From: Ottowia sp.
Lineage (GTDB): Bacteria; Pseudomonadota; Gammaproteobacteria; Burkholderiales; Burkholderiaceae_C
Assembly: GCA_023228705.1 (NCBI GenBank)
Contig: JALOAS010000137.1
Span: 1 to 6,421 of the forward strand
Direction: 5' to 3'
DNA length: 6,421 nt
Part shown: piece after piece, positions 1-3,921 of the stretch
Layout: each line of letters begins with the position of its first letter
Position numbering within the stretch: position 1 is the first letter of the stretch
Program-made: the position numbers and the translations under genes
The notes under the pieces: generated by a model
What the model was told of the DNA's origin: nothing
Seen by the model: the letters and a program-made list of their open reading frames with translations, nothing else
The model's database searches: none

Positions 1-108
1 AGCAAGACGAGCAGTGGTTGACGGCCAAGGTCTACCTCACCATGAACAACTGATTAAACCTCGCTCCGATGAGTCTGGAAACGACAATTTACAGAAAAAG
101 GGTTGCAC
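1..108. mobile_element. Probable end of an inserted element abutting livM
   Basis: This stretch is roughly half G+C, whereas everything after it is about two-thirds or more. It contains runs unlike the rest of the window, for example TGATTAAACC at 51-60 and ACAGAAAAAGGG at 91-102. LivM homology begins abruptly at about 104-112, inside what should be the first or second transmembrane segment of the permease, so foreign DNA appears to replace the 5' end of that gene. A short open frame ends at 51-53, leaving about 50 non-coding bases before the junction, which is the layout expected at the distal end of an insertion sequence. I do not recognise the element. The end does not match the IS481 terminus as I remember it, and no target duplication can be tested because only one side is visible. 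A non-IS rearrangement would look the same. Confidence 0.5.
3..53 (+). CDS. C-terminal tail of an unrecognised ORF, possibly a transposase
   Basis: Reading from base 3, the frame gives 16 codons (QDEQWLTAKVYLTMNN) followed by TGA at 51-53. The 5' end lies outside the window. Its position just before an AT-rich, apparently non-coding terminus suggests the end of a transposase gene, but the peptide is too short to assign to a family and I do not recognise it. The livM-frame reading of the same bases, from a GTG at 14, gives a charged, low-hydrophobicity peptide unlike any permease N-terminus, so this frame is the better candidate for the original coding frame. It could still be a chance open frame. 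Confidence 0.3.
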   Translation, partial: QDEQWLTAKVYLTMNN

Positions 109-114
109 TATCAT
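88..114 (+). promoter_or_regulatory. Possible hybrid promoter at the insertion junction
   Basis: TTTACA at 88-93 matches five of six bases of the sigma70 -35 consensus. TATCAT at 109-114 matches five of six bases of the -10 consensus. The 15-bp spacer is shorter than the usual 16-18 bp, which weakens the case. The -35 lies in the AT-rich inserted segment and the -10 at or just inside livM, the arrangement of an outward promoter created by an insertion. If active, it would drive the truncated livM, the binding protein and livF. Confidence 0.25.
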
Positions 115-1018
115 CCTGTCGCTGGCGGCGCTGGGCGCCAACGTCCTCATAGGCTACTGCGGGCAGATCTCGCTGGGATCCGGCGCGTTCATGGCGGTGG
201 GCGCTTACGGCGCGTACAACGTCATCATGCGCATTCCGGGCACGCCGCTCATCGTTGCGCTGCTGCTGGGCGGCGTCTTTGCGGCGCTGTTCGGCGTGCT
301 GTTCGGGCTGCCCAGCCTGCGGGTGAAGGGGCTGTACCTGGCCGTGACGACGCTGGCCGCGCAGTTCTTTGCCGACTGGATGTTCTACCGCGTCAAGTGG
401 CTGTCGCTGGACAGCCCCTCGATCTCGGTCACGGCGCCGGACCTGTCGTTTTTTGGCCTGCCGCTGAACAGCTACCCGGCCAAATACCTGTTTTGCCTGA
501 CCGTCCTGGTGGTCGCGGCGCTGGCGACCAAGAACCTGGTGCGCAGCGCCATAGGCCGCGAATGGATGGCCATCCGCGACATGGACGTGGCCGCCGAGGT
601 CATCGGCATACGCCCGGTGTACGCCAAGCTCACCGCGTTTGCCGTCAGCAGCTTCATCATCGGCGTTGCCGGCGCGCTCTGGGCGTTCTTCTACCTGGGC
701 GCCTGGGAGCCCGATGCGTTTGGCCTGAACATGTCGCTGGAGCTGCTGTTCATGGTCATCATCGGCGGCCTGGGTTCGATCATGGGCAACTTTTTTGGTG
801 CGGCGTTCATGGTGGGGCTGCCGATCCTGATTCGCGTGGGCCTGCCACAGCTGGGCGACCTGTTCGGTGTTCAATTGGGCACCGCGGCGGCCGCGCACCT
901 GGAGCTGATGCTGTTTGGCGTGCTCATCGTGTGGTTCCTCATCGTCGAGCCGCATGGCCTGGCGCGCCTGTGGTCTACTGGCAAGCACAAGTTGCGCCTG
1001 TGGCCTTTTCCGCATTGA
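104..1018 (+). pseudogene. livM: LivM-type ABC permease, 5'-truncated
   Basis: This is the inner-membrane permease of a branched-chain amino acid/HAAT-type ABC importer, which pairs with LivH to form the channel. About 304 residues of family-like sequence remain. They start at an IILSLAALG helix and include GYCGQISLGSGAFMAVGAY, which matches the conserved LivM segment after the first helices. Several further hydrophobic stretches follow, and at 551-580 there is the cytoplasmic coupling motif GREWMAIRD. The C-terminus (IVEPHGLARLW) is typical. LivM proteins of this group usually carry about 40-55 more residues at the N-terminus, including the first transmembrane helix, and these are missing here. 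The frame stays open through the junction back to a GTG at 14 and to the window edge, so a chimeric protein could be made, but its first 30 residues are hydrophilic and not permease-like. The next gene begins 52 bp downstream. I judge it probably non-functional, though this is inferred from only one side of the break. Confidence 0.75.
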
Positions 1019-1058
1019 CGATGGCGGGCTGATCTTTTTACTTTTGCAACTGACTTCA

Positions 1059-1064
1059 AAGGAG
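1059..1064 (+). promoter_or_regulatory. Shine-Dalgarno of the binding-protein gene
   Basis: AAGGAG lies six bases before the ATG at 1071. It is the strongest ribosome binding site in the window, and it fixes the start over several in-frame upstream alternatives that lie inside livM. Strong initiation suits a periplasmic binding protein, which is normally needed in excess over the membrane components. Confidence 0.85.
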
Positions 1065-1070
1065 ACAATC

Positions 1071-2396
1071 ATGAAGCCATTGAGTACCCTGCTGGCCGCG
1101 GCTGTTGTCGCGGCGGGCATGAGCGCGGGACCGACCGCGGTCATGGCCCAGGACGTAGAGCAGTACGTCCCCATCTTTTCCTACCGCACCGGGCCGTACG
1201 CACCCAACGGCATTCCGGTGGCCGACGGGACCGTCGATTACCTCAAGCTGGTCAATGCCCAGGGCGGCATCAACGGGGTGAAATTCAAGATCGAGGAATG
1301 CGAGTTTGCATTTGATACCGCCAAGGGCATCGAGTGCTACGAGCGCACCAAGGACAAGAACGGCGGCGCGGCCATCGTGCAGCCCATCTCCACCGGCGTG
1401 ACCTCGGCCCTGCTCAAGAAGGCGCCCGAGGACGAGATTGCCGTCATCATGGCCGGCTACGGCCCGCCCGAAGCCGCCGACGGCGAAGTCTTCAAGTGGA
1501 TTTTCCCGGTGATCCCGACCTACTACGTCTCTGCCGACGTGACCATGCAGGCCATCGGCGATCGCGAGGGTGGCCTGGAGAACCTCAAGGGCAAGAAGCT
1601 GGATTACGTGTTCATGGACGCGCCGTTCAGCTATCAGTTCATGCCGGTGTTCGAGGCGTATGCCGAGAAATACGGGTTCGAGCTGAACAAGCTGGCCGTG
1701 ACGGCGCCGGGACTGGACCAGAAATCCACCTGGTTGCAGGTGCGCCGCGACAAGCCCGACTACGTGCTCTACGTGGGCTACGGCGTCATGAACCCGACGG
1801 CGCTCAAGGAAGCCCAGTCGGTGGGTTATCCGCGCGACAAGATCTACGGCTTCTGGTGGTCCGGCTCGGAGTCGGACGTCAAGGGCGTGGAAGCGGCGGC
1901 CAAGGGCTATAACGCCTCGGCGCTGCAGGCCAGTGCCAACCGCGACGCCAAGGTCATCAAGGACGTGCTCGCCACGCTCTACGACAACGGCAAGGGCACG
2001 GCCGAGGACCGCAGCACCGTGGGCGATGTGCTCTACGTCCGGGGCCTGATCACCGGCATGCTGACCGCCGAGACGGTGCGCATCGCGCAGGAGGAGTTTG
2101 GCAAGGGCAAGCGCATCACCGGCAGCCAGGCGCAGTGGGCGCTGGAGCACATGGACCTGACCGCAGAGCATCTGGACGAGCTCGGGTTCACCGGCATCCT
2201 GCAGCCGCTCAAGATGTCGTGCAAGCACCACATGGGCTCCTACGCCGCCCGCATGTCGGTCTGGGACGGCAAGGAGTGGAAGATCAACAGCGACTGGTAC
2301 GAGGGCAACCGCGAGATCATCGATCCGCTGATCAAGCAGTTTGCCGACAAGTACGCGACCGACAACAAGATAGAGCGGCGCGACTGTGACAGCTGA
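1071..2396 (+). CDS. Periplasmic LIV/HAAT-type substrate-binding protein
   Basis: The product is a 441-residue extracytoplasmic solute receptor of the Leu/Ile/Val-binding (periplasmic binding protein type 1) superfamily. It delivers a small solute to the LivHM channel. Residues 1-26 form a Sec signal peptide: MK start, hydrophobic core LAAAVVAAG, and predicted cleavage after AVMA before Q27. The mature N-terminus has the family hallmarks: a strand leading to SYRTGPYAPNG, then the helix DYLKLVNAQGGINGVKF, then the EECEF...GIECYERTKD region. Cys77 and Cys89 are placed to form a disulfide, as in related receptors. Two more cysteines, C384 and C439, lie near the C-terminus. The length is larger than E. 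coli LivJ/LivK (under 370 residues) but ordinary for the HAAT receptors of betaproteobacteria. The start is set by AAGGAG and the signal peptide. Upstream is livM (52-bp gap) and downstream is livF (93-bp gap). The ligand cannot be read from the sequence; amino acids, amides, urea and aromatic acids are all known for this superfamily. There is no lipobox, so it should be soluble. Confidence 0.93.
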   Translation: MKPLSTLLAAAVVAAGMSAGPTAVMAQDVEQYVPIFSYRTGPYAPNGIPVADGTVDYLKLVNAQGGINGVKFKIEECEFAFDTAKGIECYERTKDKNGGAAIVQPISTGVTSALLKKAPEDEIAVIMAGYGPPEAADGEVFKWIFPVIPTYYVSADVTMQAIGDREGGLENLKGKKLDYVFMDAPFSYQFMPVFEAYAEKYGFELNKLAVTAPGLDQKSTWLQVRRDKPDYVLYVGYGVMNPTALKEAQSVGYPRDKIYGFWWSGSESDVKGVEAAAKGYNASALQASANRDAKVIKDVLATLYDNGKGTAEDRSTVGDVLYVRGLITGMLTAETVRIAQEEFGKGKRITGSQAQWALEHMDLTAEHLDELGFTGILQPLKMSCKHHMGSYAARMSVWDGKEWKINSDWYEGNREIIDPLIKQFADKYATDNKIERRDCDS

Positions 2397-2407
2397 CGCG
2401 GCATGGC

Positions 2408-2429
2408 CCGGCCGGCGCCTGCCGGCCGG
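2408..2429 (+). repeat. Intercistronic hairpin 1, binding protein to livF
   Basis: CCGGCCGGC at 2408-2416 and its exact reverse complement GCCGGCCGG at 2421-2429 form a 9-bp all-GC stem with a 4-base GCCT loop. It starts 11 bases after the stop codon of the binding-protein gene. There is no T-run after it, so it is not a classical intrinsic terminator. Such structures after a binding-protein gene often protect the upstream mRNA or partly attenuate the ATPase gene. Confidence 0.6.
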
Positions 2430-2443
2430 CAGCCCCGCAGGCA

Positions 2444-2467
2444 GGGACGTCGCGCAGGCGGCGTCCC
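2444..2467 (+). repeat. Intercistronic hairpin 2, just upstream of livF
   Basis: GGGACGTCGC at 2444-2453 pairs with GCGGCGTCCC at 2458-2467 over ten base pairs, nine Watson-Crick and one G-U, with a GCAG tetraloop. It ends 11 bases before the livF Shine-Dalgarno and follows hairpin 1 by 14 bases. No T-run follows. Together the two stems occupy about half of the 93-bp gap. Confidence 0.6.
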
Positions 2468-2478
2468 GCCGTTTCCTG

Positions 2479-2484
2479 AAGGGA
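2479..2484 (+). promoter_or_regulatory. Shine-Dalgarno deciding the livF start
   Basis: AAGGGA lies five bases before the ATG at 2490. This favours that start over the in-frame ATG at 2403, which would make 29 extra proline- and arginine-rich residues encoded by the two hairpins and has no good ribosome binding site. Confidence 0.7.
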
Positions 2485-2489
2485 TTTGC

Positions 2490-3305
2490 ATGACCGACAC
2501 CGCACGGCAGGCCGTCCTGGAAGTCAACGGCATAGAAGTCATCTACAACCACGTCATCCTGGTCCTCAAGGGCGTGTCGCTGACCGTGCCGGAGGGCGAC
2601 ATCGTCGCCATCCTGGGCGGCAACGGCGCCGGCAAGACGACCACGCTGCGTGCCATCTCCAACCTGCTCAAGGGCGAGCGCGGCGAGGTGACCAAGGGCA
2701 GCATCGAGTATCGCGGCGAGCGCGTCGAGGACCTGGGCCCGGCCGAGTTGGTCCGGCGCGGCGTCGTGCAAGTGATGGAAGGGCGGCACTGCTTTGCGCA
2801 CCTGACCATAGAAGACAACCTGCTGACCGGCGCGTACACGCGCAGCGACAAGGGCGAGATCGCCGCCAGCCTGGACAAGGTCTACAGTTATTTTCCGCGC
2901 CTGAAGGAGCGCCGCAAGAGCCAGGCCGCGTACACTTCCGGCGGCGAGCAGCAGATGTGCGCCATAGGCCGTGCGCTCATGAGCAGGCCCAAGGTGGTGC
3001 TGCTGGACGAGCCGTCCATGGGGCTGGCGCCCCAACTGGTGGAAGAGGTGTTCCATATCGTGCAGAGCCTGAACGAAAACGAAGGCACCACGTTCCTGCT
3101 GGCCGAGCAGAACACCAGCGTCGCGCTCAAGTACGCCAACTACGGCTACATCCTGGAGAGCGGCCGCGTCGTCATGGATGGCCAGGCGCATGAGCTGGCC
3201 GACAATCAGGACGTGCGGGAGTTTTACCTGGGGATCGCCGGCGGCGGGCGCAAGAGCTTCCGCGACGTCAAGAGCTACAAGCGGCGCAAGCGCTGGCTGG
3301 CATGA
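2490..3305 (+). CDS. livF: LivF-type ABC transporter ATP-binding protein
   Basis: The product is a 271-residue cytoplasmic ATPase of the LivF (TM1139-like) subfamily, which pairs with LivG to power the importer. Visible motifs are Walker A GGNGAGKTT (residues 43-51), a Q-loop at Q94 followed by MEGRHCF (LivF proteins usually have PEGR.IF), the signature TSGGEQQ (149-155), Walker B VVLLDEP with catalytic E174, D-loop SMGLAP (176-181), and Q207 in the AEQN motif where most ABC ATPases have the switch histidine. That Q is normal for LivF. The signature begins with T149 instead of the usual Leu. LivF proteins normally end near residue 235-245; here about 24 more residues follow the YLG motif, ending in a strongly basic tail (KSYKRRKRWLA). 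I recall similar tails in betaproteobacterial LivF homologues near acyl-CoA ligase genes, so it is probably a subgroup trait. The gene lies 93 bp after the binding-protein gene, with two hairpins in between, and is probably in the same operon. Confidence 0.93.
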   Translation: MTDTARQAVLEVNGIEVIYNHVILVLKGVSLTVPEGDIVAILGGNGAGKTTTLRAISNLLKGERGEVTKGSIEYRGERVEDLGPAELVRRGVVQVMEGRHCFAHLTIEDNLLTGAYTRSDKGEIAASLDKVYSYFPRLKERRKSQAAYTSGGEQQMCAIGRALMSRPKVVLLDEPSMGLAPQLVEEVFHIVQSLNENEGTTFLLAEQNTSVALKYANYGYILESGRVVMDGQAHELADNQDVREFYLGIAGGGRKSFRDVKSYKRRKRWLA

Positions 3306-3310
3306 CGCGG

Positions 3311-3326
3311 GCCGCAGGCCTGCGGC
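3311..3326. repeat. 16-bp perfect palindrome after livF
   Basis: GCCGCAGGCCTGCGGC is its own reverse complement and begins six bases after the livF stop codon. In RNA it would fold as a 6-bp stem with a GGCC loop. No T-run follows, so termination is doubtful. A competing pairing exists between GGGCCGC (3309-3315) and GCGGCCC (3350-3356), which would enclose most of the 57-bp gap and end just before the next ATG. Confidence 0.4.
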
Positions 3327-3362
3327 GGCGGTGCAGACCGGCGTTTCGCGCGGCCCTGCGCC

Positions 3363-3746
3363 ATGAAGCCCGCGCTCGTTGTCGTTGATTCCATCACCGA
3401 GCTGAAGCCCGGGCTCCATGTTGGCTGCCTGGCCGTCAGCGGCTCGCACGGCGGGATCAGCGCGGCGCGCTACGCACTGGCGGCCCGGCCGCTGCTGTCG
3501 GTCTTCAACGACGCCGGCGTGGGCAAGGACGACGCCGGCATTGCCGCGCTGGGCTTCCTGCAGCGGCATGGCCTGGCCGCATGCGCGGTGGCGCACGCAA
3601 GCGCGCGCATTGGCGACGCACGCAGCACGCTGCAGGACGGTCGCATCAGCCATTGCAACGTCAGCGCGCGCGAGCTGGGCGTGCGGCCCGGAGAGCCCTG
3701 CCAGGCCATGGTAAACCGCTTGTTGCGGACTGGACCCGGCAGCTGA
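3363..3746 (+). CDS. Conserved protein of unknown function with SHGG and NDAGVG motifs
   Basis: The product is a 127-residue soluble protein with no signal peptide or membrane helix. It opens with an alternating hydrophobic strand (ALVVVDSI), then has GSHGG (residues 27-31), a hydrophobic stretch leading to FNDAGVGKDDAGI (48-60), a FLQRHGLAACAV strand (65-76), SARIGDARST (80-89), DGRISHCN (92-99) and LGVRPGEPC (105-113). The regular spacing of Gly-rich loops after strands suggests a small alpha/beta fold with a polar site built from S28/H29, N49/D50 and R82. I remember this motif set from hypothetical proteins of proteobacteria and know no proven function. The frame opens only after the livF stop at 3303-3305 and has no earlier start codon, so ATG 3363 is the only conventional choice; its ribosome binding site is poor. 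It lies 57 bp after livF and could be co-transcribed with the transporter. Motif conservation argues against a chance ORF; the function is unknown. Confidence 0.8.
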   Translation: MKPALVVVDSITELKPGLHVGCLAVSGSHGGISAARYALAARPLLSVFNDAGVGKDDAGIAALGFLQRHGLAACAVAHASARIGDARSTLQDGRISHCNVSARELGVRPGEPCQAMVNRLLRTGPGS

Positions 3747-3791
3747 ACCCAGCTGGTCACCCGTCCTTGTTCGACGCAAAGACAGGCGCCC

Positions 3792-3809
3792 GCAGCCCGG
3801 CTGGGCTGC
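3792..3809 (+). terminator. Possible terminator-like hairpin after the SHGG gene
   Basis: GCAGCCC (3792-3798) and GGGCTGC (3803-3809) form a perfect 7-bp stem with a GGCT loop, 45 bases after the stop codon. The following bases are AACGCC, so the U-tract of an intrinsic terminator is missing. A smaller hairpin, CAGCTG-AACC-CAGCTG at 3740-3755, overlaps the stop codon itself. Either could mark the end of the transporter transcript before relA, but the evidence is structural only. Confidence 0.3.
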
Positions 3810-3852
3810 AACGCCGCCGGGCCGCAGCAGGCGCTCCGGAGGGCTGCGCAAA

Positions 3853-3868
3853 CGGCGCCATGGCGCCG
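3853..3868. repeat. 16-bp perfect palindrome upstream of relA
   Basis: CGGCGCCATGGCGCCG is its own reverse complement and ends 53 bases before the relA ATG. It lies in the 175-bp gap before relA, where a relA promoter is expected, so it could be a dimeric-regulator operator or a leader hairpin. A self-complementary GC-rich word of this length is less likely by chance than the short hairpins nearby, but in DNA this GC-rich it is not decisive. The rest of the gap (3747-3921) shows no clear ORF and no convincing -35/-10 pair. Confidence 0.4.
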
Positions 3869-3921
3869 GCCCGGCAGCCACCTTGTGTTACCGTATCCGG
3901 ACGCGTATTTCGGGTCAGGCC

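Noticed and set aside
1..108. IS481 terminus of Bordetella pertussis
   Set aside because: The known IS481 inverted repeat (TGTGAAGATTC..., as remembered) is not present at or near the junction, and no CTAG target is seen.
915..1070. Longer N-terminus for the binding protein
   Set aside because: The extra 52 residues overlap livM in another frame and would bury the signal peptide. AAGGAG six bases before ATG 1071 settles the start.
89..1174. A 361-codon open frame on the - strand opposite livM
   Set aside because: The product is Gln/Arg/Ala-rich with no domain, and the + strand carries clear permease motifs over the same bases.
2403..2489. livF start at ATG 2403
   Set aside because: It would translate the two intercistronic hairpins into a Pro/Arg/Gly-rich peptide absent from LivF proteins. 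ATG 2490 has its own Shine-Dalgarno.
1056..3881. A 941-codon open frame on the - strand, covering the binding protein, livF and the SHGG gene
   Set aside because: Its translation is low-complexity, rich in Arg, Ala, Gly and His, with no recognisable domain. It mirrors three well-supported + strand genes and their hairpin-rich gaps, as expected from GC-rich third positions.
3883..3911. relA promoter TTGTGT (3883-3888) with TATTTC (3906-3911), 17-bp spacer
   Set aside because: Each box matches only about half of consensus, and the implied start would leave almost no leader before ATG 3922.
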